NCBI GenBank assembly: GCA_963725505.1
Contig: CAVRYN010000005.1
Location: 558,001-622,000 of the forward strand
DNA length: 64,000 nucleotides
Source of the DNA: Udaeobacter sp963725505
Lineage (GTDB): Bacteria > Verrucomicrobiota > Verrucomicrobiia > Chthoniobacterales > UBA10450
Direction: 5' to 3'
The first letter of the stretch is position 1. Each line of letters begins with the position of its first letter. Shown in pieces: positions 7,258-14,459 of the stretch. The notes beneath the pieces were generated by a model. That model searched no databases and had not been told where the DNA came from. It was given only the letters and a program-made list of their open reading frames with translations. The position numbers were made by a program, and so were the translations under genes.

Positions 7258-8766
7258 ATGGTTTCGGCGTTTTTAAACACAGTCAAGATACCGGAATTGC
7301 GCCGGCGCATTTTGTTTACGCTGGCGGTGGTGGTGATTGTGCGTTTGGGAGCTGCAATCACGACTCCGGGAGTCAACCAGGCTGTTCTGCAGGAATGGTT
7401 TCGCACGTCGCTGAGCCAGCGGACTGGCGGCGGTTTGGCGGCACTTTTTAACTTGTTCAGCGGCGGCGCACTTGAAAATTGTGCAGTCTTCTCCTTGGGC
7501 ATTATGCCGTACATCAGCGCGTCGATCATGATGCAATTGCTCACCGCAGTGATTCCGCAACTTGGCAGACTAGCGCGCGAAGATGGTGGCCGGCAAAAGA
7601 TCATGCAGCTAACCCGCTACACGACACTTGGGCTGTGCATTTTCCAAGGCTATCTGCTGGCGCTGTCGTTTCAGCACCCCGAATCGTATCATACCATGCT
7701 GCCGGGGATCACCGACACGATCAGGAACCTCGGCATTCCGTTAGTGGACGATCTTGGCTGGAGATTTCGAATCATAACGGTGATTTCCCTCACGACCGGG
7801 ACGCTGTTGCTGATGTGGCTGGGCGATCAAATTACCGAGCGCGGGATTGGCAACGGAATATCGCTCATTATTACGATTGGCATTGTTGCGCGTCTGCCCG
7901 CTGCGCTCGCACAGGCGTGGAAGACGTTTGTGCCTTCGGGGCAAACCGGTTCGAGCCAGGTAAATCCGATGGTCCTTGTATTGCTTGTGTTCCTCTTGAT
8001 CGTTGTCATCGCTGCGGTGATTGCGATCACGCAAGGCGTGCGCAAGATCACTGTGCAGTATGCAAAGCGGGTGGTGGGCCGGAAAATGTACGGCGGCCAG
8101 ACACAATACATGCCGTTGAAAGTGAATTACGCCGGCGTGATGCCGATCATTTTTGCCTGGGCGCTGCTTCTTTTTCCAGCGACCATTGTTCAGTACGGAT
8201 TTAGAAACAGCCCTACAGCCGCGCGGATCGCCGCGGCGCTCTCCACCGGCTGGCTCCATTATGCCGTTCTTGCGGCAATGATTTTCTTTTTCAGTTACTT
8301 CTGGGTTGCAACGCAGTTTCAACCGACTCAAATCGCGGACGATCTTAAAAAATACGGCGGTTACATTCCGGGCGTGCGGCCAGGAAAACCGACTGCCGAC
8401 TTTCTTGATTTCACGATGACGCGACTCACGTTTGCCGGCGCGATTTTCCTGACGCTGATCGCAGTCTTTCCAAGTCTCCTCAGCCAGTGGTTGAATGTGC
8501 CCATCATCACAGCGCAATTTTTTGGCGGCACCAGCTTGTTGATCATTGTGGGCGTCATGCTTGATACCATGCGCCAGGTGGAAACCCACCTCATTCAACG
8601 GCATTACGACGGCTTTCTGCGAAAGGGGCGGATTCGGGGGCGATCATTTGATCGCGCGTCGTATGCTCGCGGGGAGGCAGCAGCCAGCGGCACCCTGATG
8701 TGGCTCTATGTGGGGATCGCGGTCCTCGTGATCGCCGGGGTCGCCTTTTTTCTTTACGGGCGATAG
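7258..8766 (+). CDS. secY: Preprotein translocase channel SecY
   Basis: SecY forms the protein-conducting channel of the Sec translocon in the inner membrane. About ten hydrophobic segments are visible across 502 residues. Family motifs: GIMPYISASIMMQLL in TM2, QITERGIGNGISLII, and the cytoplasmic loop YAKRVVGRKMYGGQTQYMPLK with GVMPIIFAWALL after it. It is somewhat longer than the E. coli protein (443). The stop codon touches the adk GTG. Confidence 0.97.
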   Translation: MVSAFLNTVKIPELRRRILFTLAVVVIVRLGAAITTPGVNQAVLQEWFRTSLSQRTGGGLAALFNLFSGGALENCAVFSLGIMPYISASIMMQLLTAVIPQLGRLAREDGGRQKIMQLTRYTTLGLCIFQGYLLALSFQHPESYHTMLPGITDTIRNLGIPLVDDLGWRFRIITVISLTTGTLLLMWLGDQITERGIGNGISLIITIGIVARLPAALAQAWKTFVPSGQTGSSQVNPMVLVLLVFLLIVVIAAVIAITQGVRKITVQYAKRVVGRKMYGGQTQYMPLKVNYAGVMPIIFAWALLLFPATIVQYGFRNSPTAARIAAALSTGWLHYAVLAAMIFFFSYFWVATQFQPTQIADDLKKYGGYIPGVRPGKPTADFLDFTMTRLTFAGAIFLTLIAVFPSLLSQWLNVPIITAQFFGGTSLLIIVGVMLDTMRQVETHLIQRHYDGFLRKGRIRGRSFDRASYARGEAAASGTLMWLYVGIAVLVIAGVAFFLYGR

Positions 8767-9420
8767 GTGAAAAGGCGGCTCGTTCTTCTTGGCGCGCCCG
8801 GTTCCGGGAAAGGGACCCAGGCGGAAATGATTACGCGCCAGTTCGGTATTCCTGTCACTTCGACGGGCGCGATCTTGCGCCGTGAACGCGATCTTGCGAC
8901 GCCTTTGGGCCAGGAGACTGCCGAAGTGCTCCGAAGCGGCGGCCTCGTCTCGGACAAAATCATTATTGAACTCATCGAGGACTGGTTGCGCTTGCATGGC
9001 GGCCACGGGTTCGTCTTCGATGGTTTTCCTCGGACACTGCCACAGGCCGAGAGCTTGATGTCGATTTTGGCAAGATTGCGCTCCGCATTGGATTTGGTGA
9101 TCTGGCTCGAGGTGTCGGAGCAGACCGTGCTTGACCGCATCGCCGGCCGGCTTCAGTGCGGCGAATGTGGTTTTACGACCAGCTCATCGAGCGCGCAGTT
9201 TGCCAACCGTCCCATATGTCCCTATTGCGATGGTCCATTAGAGCGGCGCAATGACGATGATCTAAGCGTGTTGCAAACCCGTTTGCAGGAATTCCGTGCC
9301 AAGACCGAACCGCTTGCATCCTTCTTTGAAAAAATGTCGATCTTGCATCGGATCGACGGTAATCGCGATCGCGAGGCGGTCTTTAGCGATATCTCGCAAC
9401 TGATTGAAGACAAGCGATGA
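8767..9420 (+). CDS. adk: Adenylate kinase with zinc-type LID
   Basis: Catalyses ATP + AMP to 2 ADP in the cytoplasm. The P-loop GAPGSGKGTQ is at residues 9-18, the AMP-binding region includes TSTGAILRRE, and FDGFPRTLPQAE is diagnostic. The LID domain carries four cysteines (C131, C134, C151, C154) in two CxxC pairs, a structural zinc site as in Gram-positive Adk. It starts with GTG immediately after the secY stop and overlaps map by four bases. At 217 residues the length is normal. Confidence 0.96.
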   Translation: MKRRLVLLGAPGSGKGTQAEMITRQFGIPVTSTGAILRRERDLATPLGQETAEVLRSGGLVSDKIIIELIEDWLRLHGGHGFVFDGFPRTLPQAESLMSILARLRSALDLVIWLEVSEQTVLDRIAGRLQCGECGFTTSSSSAQFANRPICPYCDGPLERRNDDDLSVLQTRLQEFRAKTEPLASFFEKMSILHRIDGNRDREAVFSDISQLIEDKR

Positions 9421-10193
9421 TTCCGATCAAAAACGCCCGGGAAATTGAGAAGATGCGGCAGGCATGTCGCACAGCGAGCGATATTCTCGATCGGGTCAGC
9501 GATTTGATTCGCCCCGGTATTACGACCAAAGAGGTGGACGAAGCGGCGGCGGACTTCATGAGCGAGACCCGCGTGAAGAGTGCGTTTCTGGGTTACCGGC
9601 TCGGGCACCGCGTTTTCCCCGGCAACATCTGCATTTCGCTTAACGACGAAGTGGTTCACGGCATCGGCAGCCAACGGCGAATTCAATATGGCGACATTGT
9701 GAAATTGGACATCGGCATTATTCAGGATGGCTGGGTAGGCGATAACGCCACGACGGTTCCAGTTGGAATCGTCGATGAACGCACGGATCAATTGCTGCGC
9801 GTCACCGAAAATGCGCTCGCGCGCGCAATCGCTGTCGCCCGCGAAGGCCGGCGCGTCGGCGACATTTGCGCCGAAATCGAGGATGAAGCGCGCCGCTTTG
9901 GTTTCTCCGTCGTCCGCGAATTTGTTGGGCACGGGGTGGGGCGAAAAATGCATGAGGAACCACAAATTCCCAATTACGGCAAACGCGGCAGCGGTCCGAA
10001 ACTAAAGGCAGGGATGACGCTGGCAATTGAGCCGATGGTTAACATCGGCACTTCCGACGTAAGATTGCTCGACGATGGATGGACGGTGCGCACAGCGGAT
10101 GGAATGCCCTCGGCGCACTTTGAGCACACCGTCCTGATTACGAAGGATGACCCGGAAATTCTGACATGGCGCGCAAAGACGCAATTGAAGTAG
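9417..10193 (+). CDS. map: Type I methionine aminopeptidase
   Basis: Removes the initiator Met from nascent proteins with a dinuclear metal centre. All ligands are seen in family order: His81 (VVHGIG) near the substrate, Asp98 and Asp109 (DIGIIQDGWVGDN), His172 (VGHGVGRKMHEEP), Glu205 (AIEPM) and Glu236 (FEHTVLI). At 258 residues without an N-terminal zinc domain it is the short bacterial type. It overlaps adk by four bases and infA by 28. Confidence 0.97.
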   Translation: MIPIKNAREIEKMRQACRTASDILDRVSDLIRPGITTKEVDEAAADFMSETRVKSAFLGYRLGHRVFPGNICISLNDEVVHGIGSQRRIQYGDIVKLDIGIIQDGWVGDNATTVPVGIVDERTDQLLRVTENALARAIAVAREGRRVGDICAEIEDEARRFGFSVVREFVGHGVGRKMHEEPQIPNYGKRGSGPKLKAGMTLAIEPMVNIGTSDVRLLDDGWTVRTADGMPSAHFEHTVLITKDDPEILTWRAKTQLK

Positions 10194-10384
10194 AAGGCAC
10201 AGTCGTCGAGTTGTTGCCTAATACCATGTTTCGGGTTGAACTGGCCAATGGCCATCGTGTCCTGGCGCACATCTCCGGGAAAATGCGGCTGCACTTCATT
10301 CGGATCTTGCCAGGAGACAAAGTTATGCTAGAGATTTCACCCTACGATTTGTCGAAAGGGCGAATTACTTATCGCCAAAAATGA
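10166..10384 (+). CDS. infA: Translation initiation factor IF-1
   Basis: IF-1 is a 72-residue OB-fold factor that occupies the ribosomal A site during initiation. The sequence MARKDAIEVEGTVVELLPN and the block HISGKMRLHFIRILPGDKV are nearly invariant in the family. It starts inside the end of map (28-base overlap), an unusually deep overlap that suggests translational coupling. A strong hairpin follows it. Confidence 0.97.
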   Translation: MARKDAIEVEGTVVELLPNTMFRVELANGHRVLAHISGKMRLHFIRILPGDKVMLEISPYDLSKGRITYRQK

Positions 10385-10386
10385 CG

Positions 10387-10408
10387 ACGCGGAGCGGCTC
10401 CGCGTTTT
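10387..10408 (+). terminator. Terminator-like hairpin between infA and rpmJ
   Basis: An 8-bp perfect stem (ACGCGGAG pairing with CTCCGCGT) with a 3-base loop is followed by T residues (10405-10408). The form is that of an intrinsic terminator, but the T-run is short. It lies inside the operon, so it may attenuate rather than fully stop transcription before rpmJ-rpsM-rpsK-rpsD, or protect the upstream mRNA end. Confidence 0.6.
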
Positions 10409-10423
10409 CCATTTCGCGGATTT

Positions 10424-10537
10424 ATGAAAGTACGACCATCAGTAAAAAGACTTTGTGCGAGTTGCAGGATCGTGAAGCGCAAGAACGTGGTGCGCGTGAT
10501 CTGCAAAAACCCGCGCCATAAGCAGCGCCAGGGATGA
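10424..10537 (+). CDS. rpmJ: 50S ribosomal protein L36, zinc-ribbon form
   Basis: L36 is the smallest 50S protein and stabilises 23S rRNA around helix 91-97. The 37-residue product starts MKVRPSVKRLCASCRIVKRK and keeps the full zinc ligand set C11, C14, C27 and H32 (ICKNPRHKQRQG). It is placed between infA and rpsM as in most bacteria. A 36-base spacer follows before rpsM. Confidence 0.95.
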   Translation: MKVRPSVKRLCASCRIVKRKNVVRVICKNPRHKQRQG

Positions 10538-10573
10538 ACGATTTAACTTTGTAACCTATTTAACCAATATCCC

Positions 10574-10969
10574 ATGCCAAGACTACTCGGAGTTGAAATA
10601 CCAGCGGACAAACGAATCGAAGCGTCGCTTACTTACATCTACGGAATCGGCTTTAGCACAGCCAGGCGCATTCTTGAGCAGACCAACATTGACCCAAACT
10701 TGCGCGCAAAAAACCTTACGCCGCAGCAGTTGAACGAAATCATCCACGCCATTACGAACAACAAGATCAAGATTGAAGGCGATCTCCGTCGCGACGTGCA
10801 AGGTAATCTCAAACGTCTGCAGGCGATCAATTCTTATCGAGGCATCCGTCACCGGAAAGGTTTGCCGGTGCGCGGCCAGCGCACTTCCACAAACGCCCGG
10901 ACACGCAAGGGGCCACGCAAGACCGTGGGCGTGATTCGCAATCCAGAGGCAAAAGCCGGCAAAGTTTAA
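10574..10969 (+). CDS. rpsM: 30S ribosomal protein S13
   Basis: S13 lies in the 30S head and makes bridges to the 50S subunit and contacts to P-site tRNA. It starts MPRLLGVEIPADKRIEASLT and keeps YIYGIGFSTARRIL plus the C-terminal basic block GLPVRGQRTSTNARTRKGPR. Length is 131, slightly above usual. It is followed by rpsK after 16 bases. Confidence 0.97.
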   Translation: MPRLLGVEIPADKRIEASLTYIYGIGFSTARRILEQTNIDPNLRAKNLTPQQLNEIIHAITNNKIKIEGDLRRDVQGNLKRLQAINSYRGIRHRKGLPVRGQRTSTNARTRKGPRKTVGVIRNPEAKAGKV

Positions 10970-10985
10970 ATGACTGATTAGAATT

Positions 10986-11657
10986 ATGGCTGAGCCAGAG
11001 GATCCAACCAACCCAAGTCCGGAAGAACCGAAACCAACGGCGCCGGAATCGACGCCGACGCCGGCTCCGGCGGAGTCATCGAAAGGCGAGACTGCGACAG
11101 TGGCCGGTGAAGAGCGCGCAGGTGATGTGGATTCGAAGGATACGGGCCCCAAACCGGCAGCTTCAGAGGCCAAGCCTGCAGTCAAGCCGGCCAAAAAGAC
11201 GGCTAGGAAAAAGAAAGAAGAGCCGACGCCTGTAGCGGCGGCGACCGAGAGCCTTTCACTTTCGGCTGAGGTCGAGAAACCAAAGGTCGTCAAAGCCAAA
11301 GGCAGTAAGAACGTTCACTCAGGCATTGCGCACGTGCTGGCGACCTTCAACAACACTATCGTGACCATTACCGACATGAAAGGCAACGTGATCGGCTGGT
11401 CGAGCGCCGGCAAGGTGGGCTTCAAGGGTTCGCGCAAGAGCACCGCTTATGCGGCGCAAATGGTCGCGCAGGACGCCTCCCGGCAGGCGATGGGCCACGG
11501 GCTGAAAGAAGTGGAAGTATTAGTCAGAGGACCGGGAGCCGGACGCGAATCCGCGGTGCGAGCCTTGCAGGCAGTGGGACTCGATCTCACGGTTATTCGC
11601 GATGTCACGCCTGTGCCGCACAACGGTTGTCGTCCGCCGAAACAACGCCGCGTCTGA
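10986..11657 (+). CDS. rpsK: 30S ribosomal protein S11 with ~95-residue acidic/Pro-rich N-terminal extension
   Basis: S11 forms the 30S platform with S18 and contacts mRNA near the Shine-Dalgarno helix. The S11 core starts near residue 100 (KNVHSGIAHVLATFNNTIVT) and ends VTPVPHNGCRPPKQRRV, complete and canonical. The preceding ~95 residues are Pro, Glu, Ala and Lys-rich with low complexity. That gives 223 residues against ~130 usual. The ATG at 10986 is the only well-placed start after rpsM; a later in-frame start cannot be excluded because no Met lies near the core boundary. Confidence 0.92.
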   Translation: MAEPEDPTNPSPEEPKPTAPESTPTPAPAESSKGETATVAGEERAGDVDSKDTGPKPAASEAKPAVKPAKKTARKKKEEPTPVAAATESLSLSAEVEKPKVVKAKGSKNVHSGIAHVLATFNNTIVTITDMKGNVIGWSSAGKVGFKGSRKSTAYAAQMVAQDASRQAMGHGLKEVEVLVRGPGAGRESAVRALQAVGLDLTVIRDVTPVPHNGCRPPKQRRV

Positions 11658-11696
11658 TGCTCTCAACTCTCAACTAACAACCCTCAACTTTCTGAA

Positions 11697-12308
11697 ATGG
11701 GCAGATACACAGGACCAAAAACGAGAGTGAGCCGGCGTTACGGCGTGCCGATTTTCGGTTCCTCCAAGGCATTGGAGCGGAAAAATTATCCTCCAGGCAT
11801 GCACGGCCCGAGAGGTTCCCGGCGCAAACAATCGGAGTACGCGATTGCGCTCGGCGAAAAACAGAAGCTGCGCTATCAATATGGGCTTCTCGAGCGGCAA
11901 TTTCGGAGGATTTTCGAGAAGGCGCTGCAGAAGCGCGGTGTGACAGGTGAAACACTTCTTCAACTGTTGGAGACGCGTATCGATAATGTCGTTTACCGGC
12001 TTGGCCTTGCTAACACGCGCAGCGCTGCTCGCCAGCTTGTGTCGCACGGCCATGTGCTGGTGAACGGGCGCATCGTGAATATCGCTTCCTACAACGTGAA
12101 GGCGGGCGACGAGATCACGATCAAAGACAAGCCAAAGTCCCGCCAGCTGGTGCTGCGGAACCTTGATCTAACACAAATTGTTCCCGTGCCCGACTGGCTG
12201 ACGGTCGATCGCGATGCGCTCAGCGGCAAGGTTGCGCGTATCCCGTCTCGCGAGGAGATGCAGCCGATCGTGAACGAACAGTTGATCGTCGAGCTGTATT
12301 CGCGGTAG
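11697..12308 (+). CDS. rpsD: 30S ribosomal protein S4
   Basis: S4 nucleates 30S assembly on 16S rRNA and in many bacteria represses the alpha operon. It starts MGRYTGPKTRVSRRYGVPIF and has YPPGMHGPRGSRRKQSEYAI and the S4 RNA-binding domain (LETRIDNVVYRLGLANTRSA, GHVLVNGRIVNI). The N-terminus lacks the zinc-type cysteine cluster. Length is 203, normal. In most bacteria rpoA and rplQ follow; here a double hairpin and minus-strand genes follow instead. Confidence 0.97.
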   Translation: MGRYTGPKTRVSRRYGVPIFGSSKALERKNYPPGMHGPRGSRRKQSEYAIALGEKQKLRYQYGLLERQFRRIFEKALQKRGVTGETLLQLLETRIDNVVYRLGLANTRSAARQLVSHGHVLVNGRIVNIASYNVKAGDEITIKDKPKSRQLVLRNLDLTQIVPVPDWLTVDRDALSGKVARIPSREEMQPIVNEQLIVELYSR

Positions 12309-12357
12309 GGGCGATTCACCGAATCGCCCAAGGACGATTGCGGTCAATCGTCCCTAC
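12307..12357. repeat. Double-hairpin element after rpsD
   Basis: Two adjacent perfect-looking stems are visible: GGGCGATTC/GAATCGCCC and GGACGATTG/CAATCGTCC. The element lies between the convergent rpsD and the minus-strand gene ending at 12344, whose stop codon falls inside the second stem. It could serve as a bidirectional terminator, and it resembles a mobile intergenic palindrome. Confidence 0.6.
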
Positions 12358-12580
12358 CTTCCAGATATTCGAGCGCCTTATCGTAACTCTTGCGCTCGAG
12401 ATAATGCACCAGCCGAGGATCAACTGGCTTTGGAAGCGCCGCCTGCAACTGGTCGATCTTTTCAGAGACTGCGCGCAATCGTGCGATGTGTTTTGTCTCG
12501 TCGCGGCGGCTTTGTTCATCCCGAATCACTGCGAGGCGTTCTCGCAGAGCCTGCGCCAAATCGACCAGAGCGTTTTCCAT
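12344..12580 (-). CDS. Small hypothetical protein, charged helical
   Basis: Not recognised. The 78-residue product (starts MENALVDLAQALRERLAVIR) is rich in Leu, Arg, Glu and Asp, looks all-helical, and ends LERKSYDKALEYLEGRDD. It lies 21 bases downstream of the DUF2934-like gene on the same strand, suggesting a two-gene unit. Its stop lies in the double-hairpin repeat. The codon pattern is better than that of the overlapping plus-strand frame, which I read as a shadow. Confidence 0.6.
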   Translation of the reverse strand: MENALVDLAQALRERLAVIRDEQSRRDETKHIARLRAVSEKIDQLQAALPKPVDPRLVHYLERKSYDKALEYLEGRDD

Positions 12581-12601
12581 TCGTGGTTACTGCCTGTTCG
12601 C

Positions 12602-12943
12602 TCAGCGGTGACCAGCCTCGGACAGCAACTGTCGCTTCGCCTCGAGCCAATCCGACTCCGCGTCACCCGGCAGTGCGAATCTGCGGCGTCGCTCGGAAAT
12701 GAAATACGCGCGCAAACGAATTTGTTCATCCGAGGACTCTGCTGGTATTCCCGCCTCTGGAGGGACGGAACCCTTTGTTCTCTGCGCAGTTGCAATCTTT
12801 TTATCGCGCATCCCCGGCTTTTCTCGGTTTGTGGCTGCGCGGCGCGGCCGGGACGCTTTACCGGGGTTCACTTCTGCGGTCGATCCGGCAGCTTCTGGCG
12901 ACGTTTGATTTTTGCTTTGGACAATTTTGGTCTTTTTCGGCAC
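12602..12943 (-). CDS. DUF2934-type protein
   Basis: The last ~45 residues (IRLRAYFISERRRRFALPGD, then SDWLEAKRQLL) match the DUF2934 pattern of small proteins with IRxRAY, W and EA positions. The function is unknown. The first ~65 residues are Lys, Arg, Pro and Ala-rich and probably disordered (MPKKTKIVQSKNQTSPEA). DUF2934 proteins are common as paralogues in soil Verrucomicrobia, Acidobacteria and Proteobacteria. It is the first gene of a pair with the gene at 12344. Confidence 0.7.
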   Translation of the reverse strand: MPKKTKIVQSKNQTSPEAAGSTAEVNPGKASRPRRAATNREKPGMRDKKIATAQRTKGSVPPEAGIPAESSDEQIRLRAYFISERRRRFALPGDAESDWLEAKRQLLSEAGHR

Positions 12944-13052
12944 AGATTGATTGGTGTTAATGATTTCAATTCGTTTAACGCGCTTCGAGGGGTTGGCAAG
13001 TGCTTTCTCGCCCTTCTTTAACAGAGGAGTAGATTAAGGAAGACGTATTGGT

Positions 13053-13478
13053 ATGAGACATTTCGTTTTCCGCTGGGCTGTCACAACTGTTGCTGTGTTC
13101 GTGGCGGCACCGATCGTGGGCATTAACTACGGGGACCGCCTCGGTTGCCTGGTGGGCGCGTCACTTCTGCTCGGAATTGTGAACGCTTTTATTCGCCCGG
13201 TGCTTTTTTTGCTGGCTCTGCCGCTGATTCTCGTCACGCTTGGCGTTTTCATTCTGATCATCAACGCGCTGATGCTGAAATTCGTCGGCCAGATCGTACC
13301 CTGTTTTCAAGTGCCCGGCTTTTGGCCGGCCTTTTTCGGCGCTATCATCATTTCGATTGTCAGTTGGTTGCTCAGCGCATTTTTCCGCGGAAGCGATGGG
13401 CGTATTTATCCGCTTACCCATCATACCCAAATCCGGCGCGTCCGGGGGCGGGTCGTGGGAGAAAACGAGCGAGATTGA
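13053..13478 (+). CDS. Phage holin family 4 (DUF360-type) membrane protein
   Basis: A 141-residue protein with four hydrophobic segments in the first ~110 residues. The pattern GNxxLGIVNAFIRPVLFLLALPL and TLGVFILIINALML is typical of the small Phage_holin_4_2/YvlD-like membrane family, here as LLGIVNAFIRPVLFLLALPL. The family's role is unclear; members are chromosomal and not tied to phages. The C-terminus is basic and cytoplasmic-looking. Repeats follow downstream. Confidence 0.8.
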   Translation: MRHFVFRWAVTTVAVFVAAPIVGINYGDRLGCLVGASLLLGIVNAFIRPVLFLLALPLILVTLGVFILIINALMLKFVGQIVPCFQVPGFWPAFFGAIIISIVSWLLSAFFRGSDGRIYPLTHHTQIRRVRGRVVGENERD

Positions 13479-13507
13479 AGTTGACTTGCGTGGCTTTCGC
13501 GATGTTC

Positions 13508-13560
13508 GGAGTCCCGCGTTTACGCGGTCCCGCGAGGGAGCCGCCTGACGGCGGAACTCC
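13508..13560. repeat. GGAGT(T)CCGCG palindromic repeat, copy 1
   Basis: The ends GGAGTCCCGCGTTTACGCGG and CCGCCTGACGGCGGAACTCC form outer and inner inverted pairs. A close copy lies at 31636-31703 after rpmI. Both sit downstream of a gene in an otherwise empty spacer, typical of REP-like elements. Confidence 0.7.
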
Positions 13561-13636
13561 AAGCCAAGTGCTGTCGCGTTTCTCAGCGGAAATTGCAGGG
13601 CTTTTCTGCCTGGCGCGCCGTAGCGCAGCGAAGGCC

Positions 13637-13713
13637 GGTGAAACGCCAACTTGGTCTCACAATCCCGGTGTCTGGCACAGACGCCCTACAATTCTTTGAA
13701 GTTGGGCGTCTGC
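13637..13713. repeat. GTAGGGCGT-type palindromic repeat, copy 1
   Basis: It contains GGTGAAACGCCAACTTGG and CACAGACGCCCTACAATTC, and ends GTTGGGCGTCTG. A relative at 31309-31369 has TTGTAGGGCG, TGAAACGCCAATTCCGGC and GATGCCCTACAAT. The complementary arms (TAGGGCG/CGCCCTA) would form a hairpin. It abuts the 3' end of the sigma-factor gene. Confidence 0.6.
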
Positions 13714-14315
13714 TATGTCAGATACTTGCTTAGCCGCGAGCGCAGTTCTGAGCGCGCGCGAAAGAGTACGCTTTTTACAGCTGGAACGGAGAGATCGAGA
13801 ACCTCGGCGATTTGCTCGTAGCTAAGCTGCTCATACCTCCGCAGCACCAGTGCCATCCGCTGGGTTTCCGGCAGCTGCAGAATTGCTTCCTCGATCGTTC
13901 GCTGAAGTTCCGACTCCAAAAGAGACGCATCCGGCGCGAGATTCGTCTCATCCTTCAGAGGCGGATCTTCGGCGCCCGGTTCTGATTGAAGCGGAACATG
14001 CGCGTGACGCTTTGTACGGCGCAGCTCGTTGAAAACCAGGTTGCGCGTGATTTTCAACAGCCACGTGGTGAATTTGGCGCGCGGGACATACCGGCGCGCG
14101 CTTTTCCAGACCCGGATAAAAACCTGCTGCGCGATGTCTTCTACGTCGGAATTGCTGCTCAACATGCGCGCCACCGTGCCCGCCACCAAGGCTTGATGCC
14201 TTTCGATCAATTTCTCGAACGCGCTGGTGTCACCGCGACTCACCAGCCGCATCAGCCGCACGTCTTCAGCGTCGTCCTCCGATCTCCCTTGATTTCCTGG
14301 ATCGCTAGCAACCAT
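13713..14315 (-). CDS. ECF-type RNA polymerase sigma factor
   Basis: Directs RNA polymerase to a special promoter set. Region 2 (residues ~25-95) has FEKLIERHQALVAGTVARML, DVEDIAQQVFIRVWKSARR and TWLLKITRNLVFNELRR. Region 4 (~140-195) has LQLPETQRMALVLRRYEQLS and a helix-turn-helix in EIAEVLDLSVPAVKSVLFRA-like form. Its 200 residues are normal for an ECF factor. No anti-sigma gene is adjacent. It is divergent from mqnE, with ~145 bases between for promoters. Confidence 0.92.
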   Translation of the reverse strand: MVASDPGNQGRSEDDAEDVRLMRLVSRGDTSAFEKLIERHQALVAGTVARMLSSNSDVEDIAQQVFIRVWKSARRYVPRAKFTTWLLKITRNLVFNELRRTKRHAHVPLQSEPGAEDPPLKDETNLAPDASLLESELQRTIEEAILQLPETQRMALVLRRYEQLSYEQIAEVLDLSVPAVKSVLFRARSELRSRLSKYLT

Positions 14316-14459
14316 CGCTCAATTAGACGGTAGCATCGGGCGGGCGTTGCGAAAATCTGACTAGCAAAATTCGTTCTCTCATTCGCCGCCACGGTTTTTG
14401 TTGCAAGCTGGAAGCGGCCTGTGCATTCTTGATGGCCAACGTATTGTTGTAGCCGCCGG

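Noticed and set aside
7741..8604. A 287-codon minus-strand frame
   Set aside because: It is antisense to secY and has only charged, His/Arg-rich low-order sequence.
12338..13021. A 227-codon plus-strand frame after rpsD
   Set aside because: It is antisense to two better-supported minus genes (DUF2934-like and a helical protein).
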